Shown here: positions 1 to 6,188 of the stretch, one piece after another
Layout: each line of letters begins with the position of its first letter
Numbering within the stretch: position 1 is the stretch's first letter
Notes under the pieces: model-generated
Told to the model about the DNA's origin: nothing
Database searches by the model: none
The model's input: only the letters and a program-made list of their open reading frames with translations
DNA from: Thermoplasmata archaeon
Lineage (GTDB): Archaea; Thermoplasmatota; Thermoplasmata; Lutacidiplasmatales; UBA184
Assembly (NCBI GenBank): GCA_030043865.1
Contig: JASHWZ010000146.1
Span: 1-6,428 of the forward strand
Length of the DNA stretch: 6,428 bases
Direction of reading: 5' to 3'
Position numbers and translations under genes: made by a program

Positions 1-1445
1 ACGTCGTCGATGTAGCCGCGCTCGGCGGCGAGGTACGGATTGAGGAACTCCGCGCGGTACTCCGCGACGCGGCGGGCGCGGGCCGCCTCGCGGTCCGCCG
101 GGGGGGTCGCGTCGAGCTCGCGGCGGTAGAGGATGTTCACCGCCCCCTCGGCGCCCATCACCGCGATCTCGGCGGTCGGCCAGGCGTAGTTCAGGTCGCC
201 GCCGAGGTGCTTCGAGCACATGACGTCGTACGCCCCGCCGTACGCCTTCCGCAGGATCACGGTCAGGAGCGGGACCGTCGCCTCCGCGTAGGCGTAGAGG
301 AGCTTCGCGCCGTGCCGGATGATGCCGCCGTGCTCCTGGGCGGTGCCCGGGAGGAACCCGGGGACGTCGACGAACGTCAGGAGGGGGAGGTTGAACGCGT
401 CGCAGAACCGGACGAACCGGGCCGCCTTCGTCGACGCGTTGATGTCGAGCGTGCCGGCGAGCGACGCCGGGTTGTTCGCGACGACGCCGACCGGCCGACC
501 GGCGAGCCGGGCGAAGCCGACGACGATGTTCGGCGCCCACTCCCGCTGGACCTCGAGCAGCGACTCGGGGTCGAGCACGCGGGTGAGCACGTCGTGGACG
601 TCGTACGGGGCGTTCGCGTCCTCCGGCACCGTGCGCGCGAGCTCGGTCGCGGCGGAGTCCGGCGGGGCGGCCGCGGGTGCGAGCGGGGACTCCTCGAGGT
701 TGTTGAGCGGGAGGTACGCGAGCAGGCGCCGAGCGAGCTGGATCGCGTCGTCGTCCGACGCGGCCGTGAAGTGCGAGACGCCGCTCAACGTCGCGTGGGC
801 GTCCGCGCCTCCGAGGGCGTCCATCGTGACCTCCTCCCCCGTGACCGCGCGCACGACGTCCGGGCCGGTGATGAACATCTGTCCGGTCCCCTCGACCATG
901 ATGACGAAGTCGGTGATCGCAGGCGAGTAGACCGCACCGCCCGCGCACGGCCCGAGGATGAGGGAGAGCTGCGGGACGACCCCCGAGAGGTTGACGTTCC
1001 GGAAGAACACCTCGCCGTACCCTCCGAGACTCATCACGCCCTCCTGGATCCGGGCGCCGCCGGAATCGTTGAGACCGACGATCGGGACCCCCGCCTTCCG
1101 GGCCGTCTCCATCACCTTCACGATCTTCATCGCGTGCGCTTCGCCGAGCGCACCGCCGAAGACGGTCGCGTCCTGCGCGAACGCGCAGACCGGGCGCCCG
1201 TCGACCTCCCCCCAGCCGGTGACGACCCCGTCCCCGGGCGGGCGGCGCTCCGCGAGCCCGAACTTCTCGACCCGGTGGGTGACGAACGGGTCGACCTCGG
1301 TGAACGTGCCGGGGTCGAAGAACGCCTCGAGGCGCTCGCGCGCCGTCCGCTTGCCCGACGAGCGGTGCTTCTGGACCCGCTCGGCGCCGCCGCCCTCGCG
1401 CGCCTTCCGCTTGAGCACCGCCCAGCGGTCGAACGCCTCGCTCAT
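1..1445 (-). CDS. pccB: Acyl-CoA carboxylase carboxyltransferase (beta) subunit, propionyl-CoA carboxylase type, C-terminus cut by window edge
   Basis: My translation gives 481 complete codons from ATG 1445 to the left edge. The family is usually about 510-520 residues, so only a few dozen C-terminal residues should be missing. Both carboxyltransferase (crotonase-fold) halves are visible: SGGARIQEG at residues 128-136 and GPCAGGAVYSPA at 165-176 in the first; VPGFLPGTAQEHGG at 361-374, KAYGGAYDVM at 400-409 and WPTAEIAVMGAEGAV at 422-436 in the second. The glycine-rich pairs form the oxyanion holes that stabilise the acyl-CoA enolate and carboxybiotin. The family moves CO2 from biotin on a carrier protein to acetyl- or propionyl-CoA, in the cytoplasm. 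Asp407 in GGAYDVM matches, as I recall, the residue that favours propionyl-CoA in Streptomyces PccB; the substrate remains inferred. The start overlaps the stop of the biotin ligase gene as ATGA, so translation is probably coupled. A methylmalonyl-CoA decarboxylase alpha subunit is a less likely alternative. Confidence 0.93.
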   Translation of the reverse strand, partial: MSEAFDRWAVLKRKAREGGGAERVQKHRSSGKRTARERLEAFFDPGTFTEVDPFVTHRVEKFGLAERRPPGDGVVTGWGEVDGRPVCAFAQDATVFGGALGEAHAMKIVKVMETARKAGVPIVGLNDSGGARIQEGVMSLGGYGEVFFRNVNLSGVVPQLSLILGPCAGGAVYSPAITDFVIMVEGTGQMFITGPDVVRAVTGEEVTMDALGGADAHATLSGVSHFTAASDDDAIQLARRLLAYLPLNNLEESPLAPAAAPPDSAATELARTVPEDANAPYDVHDVLTRVLDPESLLEVQREWAPNIVVGFARLAGRPVGVVANNPASLAGTLDINASTKAARFVRFCDAFNLPLLTFVDVPGFLPGTAQEHGGIIRHGAKLLYAYAEATVPLLTVILRKAYGGAYDVMCSKHLGGDLNYAWPTAEIAVMGAEGAVNILYRRELDATPPADREAARARRVAEYRAEFLNPYLAAERGYIDD

Positions 1446-2185
1446 GCGACCCCGTCCACGCGAACGTCGCCGGCTCTTATCCGCAACCGATGGGGGCCCT
1501 GGTCCAGGAGGAGCTCCCCCTCGTCGCCGAGACCCGCGATCGTCCCGGACGTCGCGCCGTCGACCGTGGCCCGGCGACCGACCCCGAAGAGCCACTCCCG
1601 GCAGCGGCGCCGGGTCCGTTCGACGCCGTCCGGCGCCCGGAGGGCAGCGACCGCGGCCTCGACCGCCGCGACCACGAGACCCTCGACCTCGTCCAGGGAC
1701 GGCGGCGGTTGGACGACCTCCGAGAGCGATACCGCCCGACCGCGGAGGTCCTCGGGCAGCCCGCGGACGTCGGTCGTTACGTTCACCCCGATGCCGGCGA
1801 CCTCCGCCGGGCCCCCGGGGCCGGCCTCCACGCGGTCGACCAGCACTCCCCCGAGCTTCCTCGCGGGTCGACCGTCCTCGAGGACGAGAAGGTCGTTGGG
1901 CCATTTCACCCCGAGCCGGATCGGATACCGGCCCGCGAGATCGTGCGCGAGCCCCGCCCCAATCGCGAGCGGGACCCACCCGGCGCGGTCGGGAGGGGTT
2001 CGAAGGACGATCGAGAGGTAGAGCCCTCCGTGGGGCGACGCCCAAGCGTGGTCGAGCCGACCCCGACCCGAACGCTGGCGGCGTGCGACGACCCGGGTCC
2101 CCTCCTCCGCCCCCGACCGGGCCAGCGCGATCGCACGGTCCTGGGTCGACGCGACCTCCTCGTGGAACTCGCGCACGCCCGTCAC
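1442..2185 (-). CDS. birA: Biotin--[carboxyl-carrier] protein ligase, without DNA-binding domain
   Basis: This 247-residue protein activates biotin to biotinyl-AMP and attaches it to the lysine of a biotin carboxyl carrier domain. The catalytic motifs appear in order: STQ at 13-15 (usually STN), SGRGRLDHAW at 39-48 with SPHGGLY at 50-56 (adenylate and biotin loop), KWPNDLL at 94-100, RKLGGVLVD at 109-117 with the conserved lysine, and GIGVNV at 131-136. A C-terminal small beta-barrel of the BPL_C kind covers about 203-243. There is no N-terminal helix-turn-helix, so this is a monofunctional class I ligase and not a BirA-type repressor. The start is GTG 2185; a G-run a few bases upstream is at best a weak ribosome-binding site. 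It is first in an operon with the carboxylase subunit gene, overlapping it by four bases, so enzyme and target complex are made together. Confidence 0.92.
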   Translation of the reverse strand: MTGVREFHEEVASTQDRAIALARSGAEEGTRVVARRQRSGRGRLDHAWASPHGGLYLSIVLRTPPDRAGWVPLAIGAGLAHDLAGRYPIRLGVKWPNDLLVLEDGRPARKLGGVLVDRVEAGPGGPAEVAGIGVNVTTDVRGLPEDLRGRAVSLSEVVQPPPSLDEVEGLVVAAVEAAVAALRAPDGVERTRRRCREWLFGVGRRATVDGATSGTIAGLGDEGELLLDQGPHRLRIRAGDVRVDGVA

Positions 2186-2215
2186 GGCGCCCCCCGGCGT
2201 GCGAGGAAACCTGAC

Positions 2216-2224
2216 GCTTAACCC
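2216..2224 (-). promoter_or_regulatory. Candidate TATA box for the biotin ligase-pccB operon
   Basis: The minus strand reads GGGTTAAGC, one of the few AT-containing spots in this GC-rich gap. It lies about 33 bases before the GTG start, so a transcription start 26 bases downstream would leave a leader of about 8 bases. The match to the archaeal box A consensus is weak. It is called mainly on position in the divergent intergenic region. Confidence 0.3.
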
Positions 2225-2251
2225 TTCGGCCGCGACCCGCCGCCGCGTCGT

Positions 2252-2259
2252 CCTTTATC
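2252..2259 (+). promoter_or_regulatory. Candidate TATA box for the SCP2-like gene, leaderless
   Basis: CCTTTATC stands out in a GC-rich intergenic stretch. Its centre is about 26 bases before the GTG start at 2282, the usual distance from an archaeal TATA box to the transcription start. No ribosome-binding site precedes that GTG. Together these fit a leaderless transcript starting at or next to the start codon. Confidence 0.5.
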
Positions 2260-2281
2260 CCGCCGTCCGCCTCGCCCGCCC

Positions 2282-2638
2282 GTGGCCTCCCTCGAAGAGC
2301 TCCTGCGCGCGACCGCGACGCAGGTCGAACCCGAGGTCCAAAAGCAGCTCCGCGGACTGTTCGGGGGGATCGTGCGGAACTACCTTCCCCAGGACTGGGT
2401 CTTCCGCACGGAGCACGAGGTCGCGACGCTTCGGGTCGATGCGTCCGGCCGCGTCACGGTGGAACCGAAGGCGTCGGCCCGTCCCGATGTCACGGTGAAG
2501 ATCCCGATGGAACGCCTCGCCGTCGCGCTCACGACGCGCGACCGCGCCAAGGTGCCGCCCGGCCCGCTCGAAGTGACTCCGCACACGGCGAAGGGCCGGG
2601 CGGCGTTCGACTATCTCCGGCCCCGCCTGGGCCTCTAG
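2282..2638 (+). CDS. Small SCP2-like (sterol-carrier-protein fold) protein
   Basis: This 118-residue protein has no signal peptide or membrane segment and should be cytoplasmic. An N-terminal amphipathic helix (about 3-30, SLEELLRATATQ onward) is followed by alternating strands: DWVFRTEHE near 38-46, ATLRVDASGRVTVEPK at 48-63, then PDVTVKIPMERLAVAL at 68-83. The strand pattern with PDVTVKI and a following helix is typical of small archaeal and bacterial SCP2-domain proteins. In that fold a hydrophobic pocket can hold lipids or fatty acyl-CoA, but the ligand here is unknown. The C-terminus (PLEVTPHTAKGRAAFDYL, about 95-112) is charged and less typical of the family. The start is GTG 2282, supported by the TATA-like box 26 bases upstream. 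It is divergent from the biotin ligase operon and about 67 bases before the exporter gene. The family call rests on pattern recognition only. Confidence 0.55.
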   Translation: MASLEELLRATATQVEPEVQKQLRGLFGGIVRNYLPQDWVFRTEHEVATLRVDASGRVTVEPKASARPDVTVKIPMERLAVALTTRDRAKVPPGPLEVTPHTAKGRAAFDYLRPRLGL

Positions 2639-2640
2639 GG

Positions 2641-2659
2641 TGCTCACCGCTCGTGAGCA
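2641..2659. repeat. Perfect 7-5-7 inverted repeat between the SCP2-like gene and the exporter gene
   Basis: TGCTCAC, a five-base spacer CGCTC, then GTGAGCA: the arms are exact reverse complements. It starts two bases after the TAG stop of the SCP2-like gene and ends just before the TATA-like GGTATT at 2662-2667. No T-run follows, which argues against a simple terminator. An operator for a dimeric regulator of the exporter, or an RNA hairpin, would both fit. Confidence 0.5.
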
Positions 2660-2660
2660 A

Positions 2661-2667
2661 TGGTATT
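2661..2667 (+). promoter_or_regulatory. Candidate TATA box for the MFS exporter gene
   Basis: TGGTATT is the AT-richest spot between the SCP2-like stop and the exporter. A transcription start near 2690 would give a short leader carrying GGAG at 2692-2695, ten bases before GTG 2706. The match is weak; the exporter may instead be read through from the SCP2-like gene. Confidence 0.25.
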
Positions 2668-2705
2668 CCTCCGCTCGAACTCCGTTCGACCCGGAGCGGG
2701 GCGGA

Positions 2706-3989
2706 GTGACCGACGGGACGGCCGAGCTACCGAGCGTCACCCCGTCGCCCGCCGCGGCGTCGACGGCTCCGAGCTACCGTCGGACGCTCGCGAATCGCCC
2801 GTTCTTTCTCCTCTGGTCGTCGCTCCTCATCTCCCAGTCCGGGGACTACGTCTTCGACGTCGCCCTGATCTGGCTCGTCTATGCGACGACCGGTTCGGTG
2901 GTGGACGTCGCCTACGTGCTCGTCGCGGCGACCGTCCCGACGGTCGTGTTCGGCCCGGTCCTCGGCGTGTACGTCGACCGATGGCCACGCCGGACGATCC
3001 TCATCGGAACGAACCTGGCGGAAGGGGCGCTGGTCGCCGGGCTCGCGGCCGCGCTGCTGGCGCACTCGGCGACCCTGCCGCTGATCCTCGCCGTGGTGTT
3101 CTCGCTCGGCGTCGGCCAGCAGTTCGTGCGGGTCACGTCGAACGCCCTGGTCCCGCAGACCGTCGAGAAGGCGGACCTCGCGTCCGCGAACGGGCTCTTG
3201 ACGTTCTCCGGCTCCACGATCCAGATCGCCGGGCTCGCGATCGGCGGCGTGGTGGTCGCGCTCTTCGGCGCGACGCTGCCGATCGTCTGGGACGCCGCCT
3301 CGTTCCTCCTGGCGGCGGCGATCCTCGGAGCGATGTCCGCGCTCGTCGGCCGCCCCGCGCCGGCGGACGGAGCGGCGCCGACGGGGTTCGGGGCCCAGTT
3401 CGCCGAGGGGTTCCGCTACGTCGCGAGCGAACGATTCTTCCTCGAGGTCATCGCGATCGGGGTCGTCGTCAACTTCGCGGGGAACGCGACGTTCACGCAG
3501 TGGGCGCCGTACGCGAGCCGGGTCCTGCACGGGGGAGCGACCACCTTCGGGCTCCTCGGAGCGATGATCGCGGCGGGGGCGATCGCCGGCGCGATCCCGA
3601 TTGGACGGGTCAACCTGCGCTCTCGGGTCGGACCGGTGATCTTCGCCGGTCTCTTCGCCGTGGGCCTCCTGATCCTCTCGCTCGGCCTCACACGGTCGAT
3701 CCCACTCGCGCTCGCGGAGGCGTTCGGCGTCGGCGTCGCGTCCTCGGTGATCAACGTCCCCCTCCTCTCGGTCGTCCAGGCGAAGGTGCCGGCCCGACTG
3801 ATGGGTCGAGCGATGTCGGTCCTGCTCGGACTGATCCTCGCCGCGGCGCCGTTCGGGGAGTACCTCTCGGGGGTGATCGCGTCCGCGTTCTCGATCCCGT
3901 TCCTCTACGTCGTGATGGGGCTCTTGACGGTCTCGGTCGCCGCGGTCGGGGCCGTCGCGATGCGCGACGTGCGCTCGCTGACCTACTGA
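2706..3989 (+). CDS. Major facilitator superfamily transporter, MFS_3/EntS-like exporter type
   Basis: From GTG 2706 this is 427 residues, normal for a 12-helix MFS protein. After a Ser/Pro/Ala-rich, probably disordered tail of about 25 residues, membrane segments begin at RPFFLLW and fill the rest of the protein. The loop between helices 2 and 3 carries the MFS motif A as GVYVDRWPRR (about 87-96), with the key Asp at 91. A degenerate second copy (GRVNLRSR, about 300-307) begins the same loop of the C-terminal half. The central cytoplasmic loop, GRPAPADGAAPTGFGAQFAEGFRYV, separates the halves at about 215-240. The layout resembles proton-driven drug or siderophore exporters such as EntS and MefA; the substrate cannot be read from sequence. 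An upstream in-frame GTG at 2640 is possible, but it would add a polar stretch and overlap the inverted repeat. Its stop is ten bases from the convergent ribH stop. Confidence 0.85.
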   Translation: MTDGTAELPSVTPSPAAASTAPSYRRTLANRPFFLLWSSLLISQSGDYVFDVALIWLVYATTGSVVDVAYVLVAATVPTVVFGPVLGVYVDRWPRRTILIGTNLAEGALVAGLAAALLAHSATLPLILAVVFSLGVGQQFVRVTSNALVPQTVEKADLASANGLLTFSGSTIQIAGLAIGGVVVALFGATLPIVWDAASFLLAAAILGAMSALVGRPAPADGAAPTGFGAQFAEGFRYVASERFFLEVIAIGVVVNFAGNATFTQWAPYASRVLHGGATTFGLLGAMIAAGAIAGAIPIGRVNLRSRVGPVIFAGLFAVGLLILSLGLTRSIPLALAEAFGVGVASSVINVPLLSVVQAKVPARLMGRAMSVLLGLILAAAPFGEYLSGVIASAFSIPFLYVVMGLLTVSVAAVGAVAMRDVRSLTY

Positions 3990-3999
3990 ACCCGCCGCG

Positions 4000-4440
4000 T
4001 CAGCCGAGCTCGCGCAGGCGGCGCACCATCTTCACGGCGGAGCGCACCGCGTTGCCCGCGTTCTCGATGCGGTCCTGGGCCTGGAGGCGGGTCTCGCCGG
4101 GGCCCGAGATCCCGAGGCCGAGCGGCTTCCCGTACTCGACCGAGAGGTCCGCGAGCTTCCGCGCGGCCTGGTTCATCACGACCTCGTCGTGGTTCGTCTC
4201 GCCCTCGATCACCGCCCCGAGGGCGACGACCGCGTCGACCTCGGACCGGCCGAAGAGCGCCTTCACGGCGAGCGGGAGGTCGTAGACCCCGGGGGTCTTC
4301 ACGACCGGCCCGAGCGTGGCGCCGAGGAACGCGACCTCCTCCTTCGCCCGCTCGAGCATCAGCAGCGTGATGTCGTAGTTGTACTCGCTCGCCGCGATCG
4401 CCACCGTCACTCCCGTTCCTTCGTTCGTGCGTTTCGGCAT
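4000..4440 (-). CDS. ribH: 6,7-dimethyl-8-ribityllumazine synthase
   Basis: This 146-residue protein condenses the ribityl-aminopyrimidinedione with 3,4-dihydroxy-2-butanone 4-phosphate to give lumazine, the penultimate step to riboflavin. Visible hallmarks are ASEYNYDIT at 17-25 (aromatic stacking on the pyrimidine), PGVYDLPLAVK at 50-60, GAVIEGETNHDEVV at 76-89 with His85 as the likely general acid/base, and GISGPGETRLQAQDRI at 110-125 with an arginine for phosphate binding. Length and sequence follow archaeal RibH closely. Family members assemble as pentamers or 60-subunit shells. The ATG at 4440 is preceded by GAGGG seven bases upstream, a good ribosome-binding site that fixes this start over longer readings, which run back through ribC in the wrong frame. 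It is the last gene of the ribB-ribL-ribC-ribH operon, 19 bases after ribC. Confidence 0.95.
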   Translation of the reverse strand: MPKRTNEGTGVTVAIAASEYNYDITLLMLERAKEEVAFLGATLGPVVKTPGVYDLPLAVKALFGRSEVDAVVALGAVIEGETNHDEVVMNQAARKLADLSVEYGKPLGLGISGPGETRLQAQDRIENAGNAVRSAVKMVRRLRELG

Positions 4441-4459
4441 GGTGTTTCCCTCGAATTCG

Positions 4460-4933
4460 TCAGTGCGTCGGCCGGACCGGTCCCGCGTCGCGGAACCCCT
4501 GGCGCAACCCTTCGCCCGCCCGGCGTTCCAGGTCGCGCGGGCGGTAGAGGAGCGCATAGGCGTTGAGCGCGTGCTCCTCGGCGCGGCGCCGGGCGAGCGC
4601 CTCGAGCGCGCGCGGAGTTTCGGCCTCGTCCTCGAACACGAAGCACTCGACGATCGGCTTCGCTTCGAGCACCCCCGCGAACTGGAGACCCAGCGACGCC
4701 TCGTGGGCGCAGGTCCGGTCGTACTCGGCCTTGCCCGGCATCCCGAGCGCGAGGCACAGGTCAACCCCGTCCTCGAGGAAGAGACGCCGACACGCGACCG
4801 GGAGGTCCTTGATCCCGGGCACGGTCCGGCGCACGACGCGGAAGCCGGTGCCCGCCGCGAGGAGCGCCCGGACGGCGTAGCGCGCCATATCGACACGGGC
4901 GAACGTGGTGTCGGCGACCCCGACCTTCTTCAC
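4460..4933 (-). CDS. ribC: Riboflavin synthase, archaeal type
   Basis: This 157-residue protein dismutates two 6,7-dimethyl-8-ribityllumazine molecules into riboflavin and the pyrimidine precursor. It is the archaeal enzyme (Methanocaldococcus MJ1184 family), unrelated to bacterial RibE and descended from lumazine synthase. Signature stretches run the whole length: VGVADTTFARVDMA at 4-17, RTVPGIKDLPVAC at 36-48, LGMPGKAEYDRTCAHEASLG at 63-82, RRRAEEHALNAYALLY at 115-130 and GEGLRQGFRDAGP at 140-152. The start is GTG 4933: the protein family begins there, and GGAGTGA lies about three bases upstream. The start codon overlaps the ribL stop as GTGA, so translation is probably coupled. A longer in-frame reading from 5059 lies inside ribL and is not conserved. 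Its paralogue ribH follows directly. Confidence 0.96.
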   Translation of the reverse strand: MKKVGVADTTFARVDMARYAVRALLAAGTGFRVVRRTVPGIKDLPVACRRLFLEDGVDLCLALGMPGKAEYDRTCAHEASLGLQFAGVLEAKPIVECFVFEDEAETPRALEALARRRAEEHALNAYALLYRPRDLERRAGEGLRQGFRDAGPVRPTH

Positions 4934-5382
4934 GGGCTCACTCCTTTCGCGCCGCCCGAGATCTCGAGGATGCGCTCCACGATGCGACGGGTCGCGAGCT
5001 CGTCGTGCGGGATCGGGCCGATGCGCACGACCTTCACCGGGACGCCGCGTCGGGCGCACTCGCGCTCGACCTCGGCCTCGTTCCAGACCTGGTTGTAGCC
5101 GAGCGCGATGATGTTCGGCCGCTCGTGCACGACGGTCTCGTAGATGTCGGTCGTCGAGCCGAGGATCGCGCGGTCGACCGGCTTCAAGGCCTCGACCATC
5201 TCCCGGCGGATGTGCTCGGGCACGTACGGCTCGTGCTTCAGGCGCCGCGCGGTCTGGTCCCGCGCGACCACCACGACCAGCTCGTCGCCGAGCTTCCGGG
5301 CCTCGGTGAGGAAGTAGACGTGGCCGGGATGGAGGAGGTCGAAGACCCCCGTGGCCATCACCCGGACGACCATGCGTTCCAT
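4930..5382 (-). CDS. ribL: FAD synthetase, archaeal RibL type (nucleotidyltransferase)
   Basis: This 150-residue cytidylyltransferase-like protein probably transfers AMP from ATP to FMN to make FAD. The nucleotide-binding ATGVFDLLHPGH at 10-21 holds the catalytic HPGH (18-21). ARDQTARRLK (40-49) and RREMVEALKPVDRAILG (59-75) follow, and LATRRIVERI (129-138) sits where the family has its ISSTR-like phosphate motif. The same fold also makes CDP-glycerol and other CDP-alcohols, so the FAD role rests on likeness to M. jannaschii RibL and on the riboflavin operon. There is only one cysteine (109). The start is uncertain: ATG 5382 has GAGG one base upstream; ATG 5373 has it at ten bases; ATG 5358 forms TGATG with the ribB stop but would remove the first beta strand. 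From 5382 it overlaps ribB by 25 bases. Confidence 0.82.
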   Translation of the reverse strand: MERMVVRVMATGVFDLLHPGHVYFLTEARKLGDELVVVVARDQTARRLKHEPYVPEHIRREMVEALKPVDRAILGSTTDIYETVVHERPNIIALGYNQVWNEAEVERECARRGVPVKVVRIGPIPHDELATRRIVERILEISGGAKGVSP

Positions 5383-6086
5383 GCCTCGACGATCGTTCGG
5401 CCCTCGACGAACGGCCAGCCGTGCGCCTCCGCGTACTTCCGGGCCGCGTCGGGGGAGCGGGCGCCGCCCGAGTCCCCGAGCATCTCGCAGACCGTCACGG
5501 ACTCGCTCAGGCCCGCCATCCGGGCGAGCGAGATGACGAGTTCCGTATGGCCCTTGCGCTCGCCGAGGAGCGCCGGCGCCGAGTAGAGGAGGTAGACGTG
5601 ACCGGGCGAGATGAACGACTCGCGGAACCGTTCGCGGAGCTCGCGGTCGGTCAAGTGGTGGGCCTCCCGCGCGATCTCCCCGACCGTGCGGATCGTCAGC
5701 GCCCGGTCGTTGTCGGGGACGCCGGTGAAGTTCGCGCGGTGGTTGATCGTGATCCCGAAGGCGCTCCGCCGGTCGTAGCGGGGCCGCTCCGCGAGCCGGG
5801 GGAGCTCGGGGTGCCGCGCCCCAGCGAGCTCGAGCAGCTCGGAGAAGAACGGGAGGTCGAGCCGTGCGCGCAGCTCCTCCGAGATCGCGGTGCAGAAGAG
5901 GCCGCCCGCGTCCTTCCGCAGGAGGCGGATCATCTCGGGGGTCGCCTTCTCCGACAGGAACACCATGTCGGTCTCGGCCTCCCGGTCGACCGCGTCGAAG
6001 ATCAGGACCGGCTCGCCCCGGGCGAGGGCCGCGGCCGCCGAACGGACCGCTTCCGGCACCGGACGGACGGTCGGCACCGCCATCAT
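5358..6086 (-). CDS. ribB: 3,4-dihydroxy-2-butanone-4-phosphate synthase
   Basis: RibB converts ribulose 5-phosphate to formate and the four-carbon unit used by RibH, in a Mg-dependent skeletal rearrangement. From ATG 6086 it has 242 residues, slightly above the 215-230 usual for stand-alone RibB. Motifs in this numbering are DREAETDM at 34-41 (acidic metal and substrate loop), GLFCTAIS at 62-69 with the active-site loop cysteine, FTGVPDNDRALTIR at 120-133, SPGHV at 160-164, GHTE at 179-182 and CEML at 200-203. It has no GTP cyclohydrolase II domain, as expected in archaea. ATG 6086 (or the adjacent ATG 6083) is chosen because no ribosome-binding site precedes it and a TATA-like box lies about 27 bases upstream, fitting a leaderless message. 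A longer TTG reading from 6134 would run through that box. First gene of the riboflavin operon. Confidence 0.94.
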   Translation of the reverse strand: MMAVPTVRPVPEAVRSAAAALARGEPVLIFDAVDREAETDMVFLSEKATPEMIRLLRKDAGGLFCTAISEELRARLDLPFFSELLELAGARHPELPRLAERPRYDRRSAFGITINHRANFTGVPDNDRALTIRTVGEIAREAHHLTDRELRERFRESFISPGHVYLLYSAPALLGERKGHTELVISLARMAGLSESVTVCEMLGDSGGARSPDAARKYAEAHGWPFVEGRTIVEAWNAWSSG

Positions 6087-6108
6087 CGGCGGAGCGAGCC
6101 GGGCGAGG

Positions 6109-6120
6109 GTAATAATGAAG
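6109..6120 (-). promoter_or_regulatory. Candidate TATA box of the ribB-ribL-ribC-ribH operon
   Basis: The minus strand reads CTTCATTATTAC inside an AT-rich island (6110-6138) in an otherwise GC-rich region. Its centre is about 27 bases from ATG 6086, the distance expected for a leaderless archaeal transcript. No FMN riboswitch-like element lies between it and the start; there is no room for one. Confidence 0.5.
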
Positions 6121-6132
6121 TTGTAACTACTC

Positions 6133-6137
6133 AAAAA
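6133..6137 (-). terminator. Oligo-T run, candidate end of the 16S rRNA transcript
   Basis: Five consecutive T on the minus strand lie about 90 bases past the 16S 3' end and just ahead of the ribB TATA-like box. Archaeal RNA polymerase can stop at short T-tracts without a hairpin. Five T is short, so some read-through into ribB is possible. Confidence 0.35.
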
Positions 6138-6188
6138 TGGGTTGATGGCCGGTGGGGGAGGAGAGAGCGGCGGGTACGGTCAGCGTGT

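Noticed and set aside
207..2221. Long plus-strand reading frames (up to 604 codons) opposite pccB and the biotin ligase gene
   Set aside because: They are antisense to two well-conserved genes, are dominated by Arg/Pro/Gly/Asp typical of GC-rich shadows, and show no recognisable domain.
2660..4285. 541-codon plus-strand frame overlapping the MFS gene
   Set aside because: It is a shifted frame of the exporter that continues antisense into ribH. It is very rich in Arg with no membrane segments or motifs, while the exporter frame has both.
4441..4896. Long N-terminal extension of ribH giving a 298-residue protein
   Set aside because: The extension is ribC read in another frame. ATG 4440 has a good GAGGG site and matches the archaeal RibH N-terminus and length.
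6087..6134. Upstream TTG start for ribB adding 16 residues
   Set aside because: It would place the candidate TATA box inside the coding sequence, and the added residues precede the usual RibB start. ATG 6086 fits leaderless spacing.
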